Shown here piece after piece: positions 34,808-46,430 of a DNA stretch of 64,000 nucleotides. Numbering within the stretch: position 1 is the first letter of the stretch; each line of letters starts with the position of its first letter. The stretch is from Limnanthes douglasii subsp. nivea (Eukaryota > Streptophyta > Magnoliopsida > Brassicales > Limnanthaceae). The stretch lies in assembly GCA_036936605.1 (NCBI GenBank), contig JAUPFV010000001.1, forward strand, positions 70,513,910-70,577,909. Reading direction: 5' to 3'. Made by a program: the position numbers and the translations under genes. Below the pieces are notes generated by a model, which was not told the DNA's origin, made no database searches, and saw only the letters and a list, made by a program, of their open reading frames with translations.

Positions 34808-35739
34808 TTGATTTTTTATTTAGAGGTGAAAATGCGAAGGTATTCCTTGCCTTTCCACGTTGCATTTGCATCTAATCTCTAGATCGGATAAGGTTTGATT
34901 AATTTGAGCGTCCAAGAAATGCATCACAGTTCCATGGCCTAAATCCGCCGTGATAGAGTTAAGACGTTTAAGAATGTGTATCGGAGGATCCAGTCTCATG
35001 AGGCGGTGAAGCTTACCCATTCATTTAATTTCATTATTGTTAATCGAGAAGAGGACTTGAAAAGTTGTTGAAAACACTTGCGAAAGGGTAAAGGTGATTA
35101 ACAACTTGGGGATACGTAGGATGGGTTATTACGGGTGTTAATGGGGATGGAGCTGTAAAAGAATAAATAGTAAAAATGAGTTGGTAAAAATTAAAATTAA
35201 AAAATAAATAAGTAAAATGTAAGATTCTTAATTAAAATAGTAAAATATAAATATAAAAACAAAGTAAATAGTAAATAGTAAATAGAACAATGTATAAATA
35301 AAAAATTAGATAGTGTAAAATGCTAATCGGACGGATTTAGTCGGTTTATATTATATGTCAATCTTTTGGGTTATTGATTGGATTGGATAAATAGATAAGA
35401 TAAATGGTAAATAGTAAGTATATAAGTATTTATAATATTCAAGTGTCGTTCTATATAGATGCAGAAATGGACATAAATTCGGATGACATTAGGAGATATT
35501 ATATATTTACCGCATGGTGGACTAGTTTGTAAGACTAATAAAAGTGGAAGATCATTATGAGACAAGTGGCAAATATAAATGACTAGTTACGGTTTTTTCC
35601 TACAAAAACTCATTATACAAAATTATAATAAAGATTTACTCCAAAGTAAAATACAAATATTTGTGCAAAAGTACATCCAAAGAATACATCGACATACTTC
35701 CATTATTACATAAATAAAGAGAATAATAAAAGATTAAGT
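34808..35739. other. interval with one unrecognised ORF
   Basis: A minus-strand frame at 34820-35020 (66 codons, MGKLHRLMRLDPPIHILKRL...) has a base composition closer to coding DNA than its surroundings and may extend upstream with an in-frame stop. I do not recognise it. The rest, 35150-35340, is AT-rich with AAATAGTAAATAGTAAATAG-type runs. Confidence 0.25.
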
Positions 35740-36014
35740 CTAAACATCGTTTTCAAAAGCAAGTACATGTTCGATTGGGACAATGTTAATCATAACATAA
35801 GTTTTTTGGATATTAATACCTCCAATATCATCAATTCGAGACTCAAGTATTTGAACATTGCTAGTTTCATCAACATTTTTCAGCATCACTTCCTTCATAA
35901 GGTTTTGGAAATATAGTCTCCACTTGATAATTAATTTCATTGTTTTCAATCTCTTCAAGGAGGTCACAAATATAAGCATCATATTTACTATAACAAAAAA
36001 AACTACGAAAGTCA

Positions 36015-36079
<65 letters not shown>

Positions 36080-38700
36080 TCCAATCTAAGTCATTTGACC
36101 AATTCAATTCATAAACATAATCTCATAAACTATATAAGTTCACTTTAGGGTATTCTTTATGAAAATCTAGGACTAATCTGGATCAAACTTCCATAACGAT
36201 CGCACGAGCTGATCAACTCATTTATACTGGATAATAAATAACATGTATGCCCCTAGCCAGATGTTCATTAAAAAAATCGTGAACTAATCCAATTTTTCTG
36301 TAAATGCATCCAATATTTCTTGCAGTTTAGATTTTTCAATCTCAACTTCGGGTTTAGTACCACTAAGTTCCTTATCAGTAAAATACCAATGATATTCAAC
36401 AATGCTTAACTCGGCCTTAGAATAGTTCAATTTTTCCATATAAGAAGAAAATACATTCTTCTTAATAAAATTAACATTCTTCTTAATAAAATTAACATTC
36501 TTCAATAAAATTCCACCACCCGCCTTTTGCGAAATAATTCTATGAGCGTGAAGTAATGCATTACTTATCTAAGGAAGAGGAAGAGTAAATTTTAATTCAA
36601 AACTCTCTTCAAAAGGTTCAACAACACTATAAAAAGAGCATAAAATTAAGTAATGTAGCGAACATGAAAGTTAGTAATGTATCTTTCAGGATTAGTATTT
36701 TCTTAATGAAGCATTTTCAGCTAATTCAGAATACCTTTACCCAATAAATATTCACAGTCTAATTACTTTTTGAACAAAAAATAAATAAAATAAAAAGTTG
36801 AGGGAGATAAAAAAAATTCTTCTAAGTGAAAAGTTGATGTTGAGGTATGAACAACATTGGCTGAAGAGGTATGAAAGTTGGATAGACCATCACATGGACC
36901 TACAACTATGTCTTGATTAATATATGTATATACATCAACATACACTTGTAAAATAGTCTCGAGTGACTCAATCACATCATCATAAATATTAACAACACGC
37001 CCTGGAGCCACTAAGAAATTAATATAAGCTTCGACTGTCACAACCACATCTTCTTCCAACCTAATTTTTTATTAATTAACTTACAACTGAAATAATCACC
37101 AAGCCTGCAGAATCATCTGACACAATGTCAATTGTCTCTGAAATCCTGACTACAATTTCATTATCAACAATAACAACTCTTTATATAAGAGAAGCATTAT
37201 GAGATTCATAAGTACAATCAAAGATCTTTTTTGGGCGTCTAAGGCAAATGAAATCTTGTCACTGTTGAGTAATAATGTGCAAACTTTAAGTAATTTATTT
37301 CTCTTTCATCAATGAAAATTAAGCTTAAGACTAACATATAACAAAACCTTTTTACCTTTCCTACTAATGTAAGAGACTTCTCTCTACATAGCATTTAAAT
37401 AAATAACAACTCCGTTTGAAAAAAGATGATAAAGGATTCCCATAGCTAGCAATTTTGGAGTGGCCATATCATCTCACAAAGCTACAAATTAAGTAAAATC
37501 ATGTATCATAAAATAAGTTGCAAGAGTTTTGGCCTTTGAAACATTCATCTTAGTAGCAAGCTTCAAGACCAAATAAGGACGGGAAGCAGGAGAATAGATG
37601 ATGACATAAGTACATAAATGCTCAACTATGGGATCCAGAGGTATACCGTTTTCAGTTTTCAAATATTAAATTGACTTCGTTAGTAGGATTAACACAGAGA
37701 AATATTACCTTTAGCTAGAAAAGTTGTGCGTCGTTTAACCAATGACATATCTTCTTCTTCATCATCGACCTCTCTTTCGAAAATACTAGAAAAATGTTCT
37801 ATCTTCTTGTTCAAGCCAAGACAACTGAATACAATAGTTATGTAAGCAACATAAGTCTCTACTTTGACTTATTTGGTAACAAATTTTACCATATATGATT
37901 TTTTTGAACAATTATCTTTGACATAATATTTATCTTTCTCGCTGGAGAAAATTTCTCGATGATCTTCATCTTTGGGGATTTTGTATCCATATTTTTCTTC
38001 TCAAAATATGTTTATTATTAACTAAGACCATATTGACAATATGGGTTGAGGAGAACAAAAATCCTCATTCATAATCAAATACAAAAAAAGCATAAAATAC
38101 ACAATGAACAACAACCTTCATTTGGAGACCCAAGTTCGGCGACGTTAGGATATATTATTCCATGACATGTTTCTAAATTTTCGGAGATAAGTACAAACTT
38201 ATCCTTCTCTATTTTTTAAAGTTTTGAAGGTCATGAAGAAATTTAGAATATGGGTCCATTACAAATTAAAAAAATGATTCATTTTTTCCATAGACCTTGA
38301 CAACAGCAACAAACTCATTCATAGACAATGTTGATAAACCATTAGAGATAATATTATAGTTGAAACAAAAATATTTTAATAATTAGATACTAATTATATA
38401 AGACAAACTTTAGTAACCTGAAAAAACGTAACTAGGTCTGGAGTAAGAGGAAAACAAAGTCTATGATCAAACGAGTATGTAAATAAAGAAAATTCACATT
38501 CACGAGGGTTGAAAAGATATTCCTCAATAGTAGGAAACCAAATTTTTAAACCACAAAATAATGACACAACCATAAATATTTTTTGCTTGATTGTAATTAT
38601 GAATGTAACAATATGGGTGCTCTACTCTTTATCAAACGTTCAATTAAAAAATCATCCTCATGTTCTGGTTGACTCATGCGATTGGGAGAATCAGCCATGC
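35740..38700 (-). pseudogene. decayed coding sequence, family not recognised
   Basis: The minus strand shows several protein-like stretches in a consistent direction: MADSPNRMSQPEHEDDFLIE (starting at about 38698), MNEFVAVVKVYGKNESFF and MDPYSKFLHDLQNFKK (38230-38330), KIPKDEDHREIFSSEKDKYY to MSLVKRRTTFLAK (37700-37980, followed by a donor-like GTAATA), PLDPIVEHLCTYVIIYSPAS...LATKMNVSKAKTLA (37500-37650), MEEDVVVTVEAYINFLVAPG (36763-37059) and a Lys/Glu-rich C-terminal part. They may be exons of one gene or passenger. I cannot assign any domain, and stops are common. No transposase or RT motif was found. Confidence 0.3.
36017..36076. repeat. (AT)30 microsatellite
   Basis: An uninterrupted AT dinucleotide tract of 60 bp. 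Open frames through it are artefacts. Confidence 0.98.
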
Positions 38701-40074
38701 TGATATCTCTCATTGCGATATATTTATAACTTCGAGAATAGATTAAGTGAGATAAATAATTTTAAGAGGGACAAAAACTTTAAGAAACTTATATTTATTT
38801 CTTTCAAAATTATTCTCTTGTTGTGATTGACGAATTGAGCGAGTAACTTTAACAATTTCTTCCTTTTACCATTTCGATTATCCTGACTATTTGAGCACTC
38901 GCTACTATTATATGACTTATCCATTTATTAAAAAACTATTCTAAAAATAAAAATAAAAAACTTACAAAATGAAGAAAATCAAGAAGATTGTAGCATAAGG
39001 CAATGGAAATTTTGAATCAAGAGAAGTAAATAAAATAAAGGGACAACAAAAATGAGTATTTATACTCAAAATTAAAATCATTTTCAACTTTTGATTTATT
39101 TAAATTTATGTGGCTTGAATTCATTTGCAGGATGATCGGTCAAGACTAAAAGAACTATAAAGGGCCATAATCAAAGAAGATAAAGCGAGCCACACGTCTA
39201 CTTAAAATAATAGCTTTTAATACACATGTAAAATCATTTCAGTCACTTGTCTATTTGTCATAAAAAAATCGTAAACCTTCTAATTTTAAAAGTTTGTCGT
39301 AAAAAAATACAAAAAAACTCTTTATAAACAAAATCATTGTTCCTTAAATACATTTACACCCATATAACTTCTTCCAAAACCATAAAAAATGTAAACTTTA
39401 GTTGATTAAAATAAACTGGGGATGTTCTCATGTATTGTTCAACTTTTACTCCAATACACAAAAGGCCAAGGGGACTGCTCTAGAAATTTTAAAATAATGT
39501 TAAAGCCAAAGATATATCTCAACATATCCAACATTATTGAATTCAATCAAGAAATATTAAGGAGAAGTTAAATCCAAAGATATATTTATGAACATATTCA
39601 ACGTTCAAGAATTCAAGAAGTTGAAAATTAATTCATATAGTCATTTTCCCAATCTTCACCAATGGCTAGGGGACTACTCGAATACCTTTAGAAGAAGTTC
39701 AGTCGAGTGCAAGATAATAACATCCTCATCTACCCGAAACTCTCGAAATAATATCAATACTTTGGCTCATTATCAGTCATTATTTCATCATTCATCAAAA
39801 ACTATGGGGGCTACTCAAATATAGTCAATGAAGAATTAAAGCATTCCGGAGAAAATAAAAAGAAATAAGTTAATAAATAAGAAATATGTAATACCCTAGC
39901 AACCTACTAATTGTTAGTTGTACTATTTTTTTTTTACAAAATATAGTTTTTTATCCTCAAATAAGATTTTGTCCGACGAAGGGTACTAATAAGACATAAA
40001 CAGTTAAGTACCAATCAAACCATAAACATCTTCGGTAACAGTTCGCCTATGATAGATTATAATAAGAAAGTGGT
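38701..40074. other. gene-free AT-rich interval
   Basis: The phrase GGGGACTRCTC recurs at about 39473, 39668 and, as GGGGGCTACTC, 39805, each in a similar A-rich setting. This could be leftovers of LTR-retrotransposon polypurine regions. No coding signal was recognised. Confidence 0.35.
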
Positions 40075-40172
40075 AGAGTGGCGACCAAAGTCCCACCATA
40101 CTAGTGTTGGAGATCAAATTGTTCATACTTATATACGGAGGTGGAATATGCAGTACCCATATTCCCAACAAA

Positions 40173-40184
40173 TGGTATCAGAGC
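40173..40184 (+). other. TRIM primer binding site, Met tRNA
   Basis: TGGTATCAGAGC begins two bases after the left LTR end CCCAACA. Confidence 0.85.
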
Positions 40185-40420
40185 TCCAGGTCAGACAAAA
40201 GGCGATGGTGGTGAAATTCTCAGAAGTCAAACAGGATTAACCAGTAGACATGCCCAAGGTGAATGATCTACTCAAGAGATCCTAGTTCGGAGGGATCGTG
40301 GCTAATCAAGCAGGTGGTACTTGATTGAAGTGCGGCGGTAAAGAAGAAAATAATATGGTTTAATATGAGGTGAACAGTTTAAAAAGAGGCTGAAGTGGTA
40401 CTTTGTTCGAGAGGAGGATT

Positions 40421-40650
40421 TGTTGGCGACCAAAGTCTCACATCCCACATTAGTTAAACATGGGAACGATCAGTTGTATATAAGTAAGAACTATTTATCA
40501 ACGAATATGAGGCCTTTTTTAAATGGACCAAAAGAAAACTTGTGCAGGTCTTCGAACCAAAACGGACAATATCATACTAGTGTTGGAAGATCAGATTGTT
40601 CATACTTTTATACGGAAGCGGAATATGTGATACCCATATTCCCAATAACA
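40421..40650 (+). repeat. TRIM right LTR
   Basis: 230 bp, TG...CA bounded. Shares CCATACTAGTGTTGG-like, TTGTTCATACTT and GATACCCATATTCCCAA blocks with the shortened left LTR. Confidence 0.85.
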
Positions 40651-41339
40651 AACCTTAAAACTTTTAAAGCTTTGATCGAAGATGGGTGACATAAATATTT
40701 TAATATGTAAAATATAATAGCTTCAGATGTGAAGACAAAAATTTAGCAAACAACAAATTCAAGCTTCACACAATTTTAAAAAATTCTTTTACCAATCAAA
40801 AATAATATTTTCTTGGTACTCATGCAAAAACTATGAGCTACTGATAAATGTGTAAATAGTCAAACCCATTAACCATTTAAATACTCAAAAATCTAAAAAA
40901 CTTAATAAAAAATATCAAACTTAAAATATATGAGTTAAACAAAAATGAATAAAATAAGATAAAATCAACTCTACTAATATCTTAAAATTATATTATGAGT
41001 ATTTATCTTTCTTGGTGGCTAGCTTTTCAAAAACTTCAAGTATTTACCATATATAAACTATATAAATGAAATTTCTTAAAAAACCGTTTTTACTCCGTGA
41101 AGCCACCTTTTTCTGATTTTCAATATTTACAAAATTGCCGCTATGGAAAAACCTAAAAAACCTTAAAAACCTATTAAATTACAACCAATTCCATTGAGGA
41201 TTCCAAAATACTCTATGAAGTTTCAAACACAATCTCAACTACCAAACTATAATTCATGTTCTCCAAATTATCAAAAACCTTAAAACTCCAACCCTTTAAA
41301 CCCATTTTTTAAACCTTCAAATCCTTCATAACATGACCA
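40651..41339. other. gene-free AT-rich interval
   Basis: 40858-40960 resembles the start of the LTR-like segment at 29383. The remainder leads into MULE-2 with ACCCTTTAAACCC/AAACCTT words like those before MULE-1 (2690-2730). Confidence 0.35.
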
Positions 41340-41374
41340 AAATAGAGTCAGAATCAGTTCTCATGTAGACCATC

Positions 41375-44300
41375 ATGGACACCCAAGAGGTACGTTGTTT
41401 TTACCATTTTTGTTTTGCAAAAAGTAGAGTTTTTAACAAAAACCCCATTTTTTGTATTATTCACCATATGTTGACGTCGAGCTAGTATTATTTGCCAACA
41501 GTTGTGGCGAAGAGGACACTACTTACGCTATCTCATGTCGTACAAACCTTTGTCTACGCCACATGTATGGCGTGTAGATGGTTGGTTACACCACCAGATA
41601 GCGTGAGTAGTGGTTTATGCGCCATATCACCGGTGAAATGGCTTAGCCCAATCCATAATTCTGGTTTAATTGATGTGTCTACTTCTTACGTATTTCAGGA
41701 GGTTATTTTATGTGAAATATCTCTTGTTTCAGACTACGCTCACCATTTCACCATTCACGACGAGTATAACTTAGACTCGATGACCGAGTGTGTCAAAAGT
41801 ATGGGCAAGTCGTTAAGTTTCTCGATTAACATAACATCTAAGGAGCATGGGAAAATAGGGAGAACACCTAGAGTAGAATATCGATGCGAGCAATCCGGTA
41901 TATTTAAGTCGGCCGTTAAAGAGTGTGACCGTAAGCGTAAGGCTATCGGTAGCAAAAAAATGATATTTTTATTTGGTACACAATCCGGTCAAAGTCGACG
42001 ATAAGTGGGCTCTAAGTGTCTTTTCCGGAAAGCAAAACCATTAAGTATGCTCAAGACATTTGCAATTGTCCAACTTAAAACGGAAATAAAAAGAGTTCAT
42101 CGATGTTTTGACGGTGAACAAAACAACTCCACGACAAATATCTGGTGTTTTGAAGAAGGCCGATGCAGAGAATGCTTCAAATATCTGTCACGTATACAAT
42201 TGCCGTCAAAGAACAAAGATTGTTGAAATGGTGGTTGTTCCCAAATGCAATGTTTGTTAGCTAAATTATAATTGCACAAGTACAAGTATTGGGAACGGAC
42301 GGCCAATGATGGTTTGAACGTGATAACCGATTTATTTTTTGCACACCCATTTATTATTGATTTACTATGGACCATCCCACGCTTGCTAATCATGGATATC
42401 ACATACAAATTTATTCATTACAGGATGCTTTTGCTCGAAATAGTTGGGATAACATCAACCAACAAAAAAATTGCATTTGTTTTACGTTTATGGTGAAAGA
42501 AAAACAAGATAACTATGGATGGTCATTGGGATGCTTGAAAATGGTAATGGAAGAGAATGATTGTGAATTTCCTTGTGTTATAATAACGGACCGCGAACTT
42601 ACTTTGATGAATAACATAGATTAAATATTTCCTAGCGGAAGTAACATCTTATGTGAGTGGCATATCAACAAGAATGTTAACGGGAAAACCAAAAAAAATG
42701 TTTAAAGATGGAAAGGTGTGTAACAATTATTTGGCAGTTTGGAATGACATCGTTTCATCCATTTTCTTTGACGTGATGAACAAGAGGTTGGCTAAGATGC
42801 GGTTGGTGTTCAAAGAGTATGATAAGGCGATCGATTATATTGTAAACTCGTGTATTACGCTTTATAAAGAGAGGTTAGTTCACTCCTATACTAACAAAAT
42901 CATGCATTTCGATAATCATACCTCTAATAGGGCGGAAATCTCGCATGCTACCTTGAAAAAAAAATATCAGGTCATGTCGATTGAATTTCGATGGGTTTTG
43001 GGAGAAAGTACATGGTCTGTTGGCGATGCAACATTTGACCATAATAGAATTGATGGACCTTAGTAAATGTCGTCTAATTCATAAATTCTATAATCTCAAA
43101 CCTTTTAAATTATTACGGGGGTACATATCACCGATTCCATTAGCGATAGTATACAATAACTTTGTTGACAAAAGCGGAGGTGATAAATATTCATGCGTTT
43201 GCATCGATCATACGATCCAAAGTTTACCTTGTACCCACAAACTAGAAGCAATCCGAAGAGCGGACGAGTATGTACCTACTAGAATTATAGACGAGCATTG
43301 GAATAGACTAGATATTGTTCCCCAAGTTAAACTCACCGGTGAAGAAGAGGCGAAAGTTAATCTTGTAAATCTAAATGTCAAACTTGAAGAGTTTGATGTT
43401 TACGAACAAAGTCATTAGCTTAAAACAATTCATTATTTTGGATCCCTCGATGTTACTCCTTTGTGAACCCCTCCAAAAGGTTAAAACCCGCGGTAGAACT
43501 CTCGGACGTGTCGGAGGTCGCGGTAAATATAGCAGACTCCAACGGTATTATTTTAAAAAAAATGATCCTTACTATCACGATTACATCGAACAAGAATTGT
43601 TTGAGTATCATAATAGTACCGAAAATCCAAAATTGGTAACACCCGCCGCGAGTTTGGTAAACCCGGACGGAAATTTCGGTAGCACCACACGAACGGTAAC
43701 CGCACACACTTGTACTAATTCTGGAGCAAAACCGACAAAAACAAAACAAAAATGGGTTGCATGTGTAGGTTTAGGAACTCTGAATGCGTTGAATAACATT
43801 ATCGATATATCGTCATTTCCGGTTAAACCAATTTCGTCGAGGTTGCGCAACGTGCTGGACTCAAGGTATACGAAATACATACCTCAATTTATGTGTCCTT
43901 TCATAAGCCGAATTCCAAATGTGATGCCCAATGGTAATTGTCATTTTAAAGCCATCGCACATGGTATGATTGTTTATGAAAGTGGATGAAAAATGGTTAG
44001 AGAAGACATGGTTCACGAGCTTAAGTCGCGTCAAAGAGTTTTATAAATGTGTCGTTTATTATGACGATGATAGTGAAGTTGATAAGGAGCTACACTAGTT
44101 GAGTTATAATAAAGAGAATGCATCGATCGAAAATTGGATGTCGTTACCTAGTTACGGCAAACTAGTCGCAATGAAATTCAATTGTGTTTTCTATTTCCAA
44201 GCTACCGGTGGATGTACGACCATTTCATTCACATAAAGGATATCGGTTTTGCATTCGTCAATACAAACCATTTTATTCACGTAAGTAAACAATTTTTAAT

Positions 44301-44429
44301 TCTAAATGCATTTAGTTATTTATTATCTAAAAGTACACTTAATTTTAGGTGGATTTGGTTCAAGGTTCACCTTTACCGACTATAGATCTAACGTGGATGT
44401 GCACGGCTAGAGACGACATTAGTTCTTGA
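41375..44429 (+). pseudogene. MULE-2 transposase: FAR1-type N-terminus, DDE core, SWIM, OTU
   Basis: A short ATG exon (MDTQE, 41375-41389) ends at a GTACGT donor. Exon text from about 41690 gives a FAR1/WRKY-GCM1-like segment (RVEYRCEQSGIFKSAVKECD). The DDE core follows: DLFFAHPFIIDLLW, LLIMDITYKF (first D), VIITDRELTLMN (second D), and SNRAEISHATLKKK (E). Then SWIM (YSCVCIDHTIQSLPCTHKLE), a basic linker, and an OTU start, VMPNGNCHFKAIA, with the Cys kept and Asp changed to Asn. A 68-bp intron (44281-44348) precedes a shortened last exon ending RDDISS. Several frameshifts and stops make it a pseudogene, but all domains are present. It cut and rejoined element ends. Confidence 0.85.
44281..44348 (+). 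other. intron in the MULE-2 OTU domain
   Basis: Donor GTAAGT after codons for HFIH, acceptor TTTTAG before VDLVQGSPLPTI. Same place and phase (0) as the 4265-4340 intron of MULE-1. Confidence 0.75.
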
Positions 44430-44727
44430 TCGATCCCCTTGTTATATAGAGTCCACATTTTTTCATGTCTATAAAATCTCACGCCGACACATTTATTAGA
44501 ATGTGAGCAACTCATAGTTGACTTAACCAAAGACTTCTAATTATATTCGTATTGTCATTTTAGAATCAAATCACAATTATTTGTTGCTTTGTGGTTTTTG
44601 TGTTGTAAACTATTTAAATTATATATTAAATAACCATTAGACTTCTAGTAGCATTGATACATGCATTATTAAAATGTAGTTAAAAAAATTTGACAAACAT
44701 TTTATTGAGTCAATCTGCCATGTCTTT

Positions 44728-44940
44728 GGCGTATGGATCCCATCTAACGCCAACGGTTGGCGTATGGATCCCATCTAACGCCAACGGTTGGCGTGGAGAC
44801 ACATAACAACGCCAATCGTTGGCGTGGAGACACATAACAACGCCAATGGTAGGTGTACAAATCTCCCCCCCATGCCACTGTATGACGTGAGATGGGGTTA
44901 CCACGCCACCGCTTAGCGTTGACCGCCAAAATGGAAAATA
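44728..44940. repeat. 31-bp tandem array of ACGCCA/TGGCGT palindromes
   Basis: Two type-A units (44728-44758, 44759-44789) and two type-B units (44790-44820, 44821-44851) share GGCGT...AACGCCAAYSGTT. Unit junctions form palindromes such as ACGCCAACGGTTGGCGT. Degenerate relatives continue to about 44930 (TATGACGTGAGATG, ACGCCACCGCTTAGCGT). Confidence 0.9.
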
Positions 44941-45437
44941 AAGTCAGAGTCTAAGATAAGTCTCTGGCCTATTGCCGACGTAGAGTGGCGACAATAGGCT
45001 AGATTTTAAAATAATAATTTAATTTTTATTATTACCATAATTACTATTTTTATTATTAATATTATAACTATTATAATAATTTATACTAATATGGTTACTA
45101 CTATGCGTATGGCTAAAATGCGACCCAATTTTCCTATAATGAAACCTTCAAATCAAGGTTTTTTCATATTTTTGTGAAATAACTATTTTATTGCAATATG
45201 GATGATTTTAAATTTTCCACGTTTCCAAACTTTATTTTATTTTGATGAATGTTATACTTTAGTCAATTAGCACCACTTCTGAAAAATTAACGCAAAAAAA
45301 AAGTAAACATTTCATAAAAAAGTCGAACAACTACTGATGAAATCATAAAAACTCAAATAACAATCAAGGAAAGCGTAAACTAGAACAACAACTCAGGAAA
45401 GCATTTGCAATAACACATAGTGAACGAAGTTTATTTG
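44941..45437. other. gene-free interval in MULE-2
   Basis: Holds an imperfect inverted repeat, GCCTATTG...CAATAGGC, around a CCGACGTAGAGTGGCGAC centre (44969-45000), then AT-rich DNA. Confidence 0.5.
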
Positions 45438-45659
45438 TCAGACCAGTTGTCTTCCCATGTTGTCTTCATTAATACCATCCTCTCTTTCCGCAATCATATT
45501 CTCCAGATATGCTACTATATCTCTAGTCATGTTCCACATTGTAGTCAATTCTGGATTAATTTTATAAGACATCAACAACAAACGCTGGAGCGGTTTCACA
45601 TGATTGTACCTGTTATTGGACTCGTTATGACTGTGCGTTAGATAATTAGTTACTCCCAA
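45438..45659 (-). CDS. hypothetical ORF in MULE-2
   Basis: A 73-codon frame, MGVTNYLTHSHNES...LLLMSYKINPELTTMWNMTRDIVAYLENMIAERE, has a plausible amphipathic composition. It may be the C-terminal exon of the minus-strand gene upstream (46431-48331) or of another passenger. I do not recognise a domain. Confidence 0.3.
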   Translation of the reverse strand: MGVTNYLTHSHNESNNRYNHVKPLQRLLLMSYKINPELTTMWNMTRDIVAYLENMIAEREDGINEDNMGRQLV

Positions 45660-46430
45660 TCAGTCATAATTGAAATATATCCTACATAGCACCCGATAAA
45701 AAAACATCGCTCGTATCGTCGGACATTTTTTGACGGAAAAACTTCACCGACTGAAGCAACTGGTAGTCTTCATCAACATTAGACTCCATTACTCAAAACC
45801 TTTATATTTTTTTATGTTTGTGAATCTTTGGTGGATAAACTATTTTCCTAGGTTTCAAGTCCATTTTAAAGGACATTCCAATTTACCGGGAAATCGGCAT
45901 TTGGCACGAACAAATGTATGGTGGGAGTCATTGGTGGGCGGGAGCCATTGTTTGGAGGAAATTAATGTTTGGGAGGAACAAAATGTATGGTGGGAATCAT
46001 TATTTTGAGGGAATAATTTTTAAAGGAAATCAATGTTTAGCAATATATAAAGAGAATTGGTAAAAAACAACCAAAATTACTCGGTAAAGTTGTATCTTCA
46101 ATTTTTTTAATATTTATTAAATTGTTATTCATTAAAATAAACCCTTAAAATCTTTAAATTATATTTACTATATTTATTTACAAAATATGTAAATATATAT
46201 AGTTAAATAAAATATGGTACATTAAAAACATATAGCTACATAACACTAGAAAAAAACAAATACGACATAAAAATATGCTACAATAAGGAAAACGATAGAC
46301 AAATCGTTTTTACAAAAAAGACACAAAAATAACAAACATTGTATCAAAATATAGTAAAAGTTTCATACAACTCGATAAAAATGTAATGTTTAAACAATTT
46401 TTTTGGCGATAGGAAAAACCTACGTGTACG
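45660..46430. other. gene-free interval in MULE-2
   Basis: Contains two copies of GAACAAATGTATGGTGGGAR (45908 and 45976) within a GGTGGG-rich patch, then AT-rich DNA. Confidence 0.5.

Larger units (their letters stand above)
40075..40650 (+). mobile_element. TRIM (small non-coding LTR element)
   Basis: The right LTR (40421-40650, 230 bp) starts TGTTGGCGACCAAAGTC and ends CCCAATAACA. The left LTR (about 40075-40170) matches its two ends but lacks about 130 bp in the middle. The inside is only about 250 bp, starts with a Met primer site at 40173 and ends with GAGAGGAGGATT before the right LTR. No coding sequence is present. It moves only with proteins supplied by other elements. Confidence 0.85.

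Noticed and set aside
35858..36148. Frames with long Ile-Tyr runs
   Set aside because: Produced by reading through the (AT)30 tract.
44728..44940. CRISPR-like short regular repeats
   Set aside because: Units are contiguous without unique spacers, the genome is plant-like, and the array fits a tandem minisatellite.
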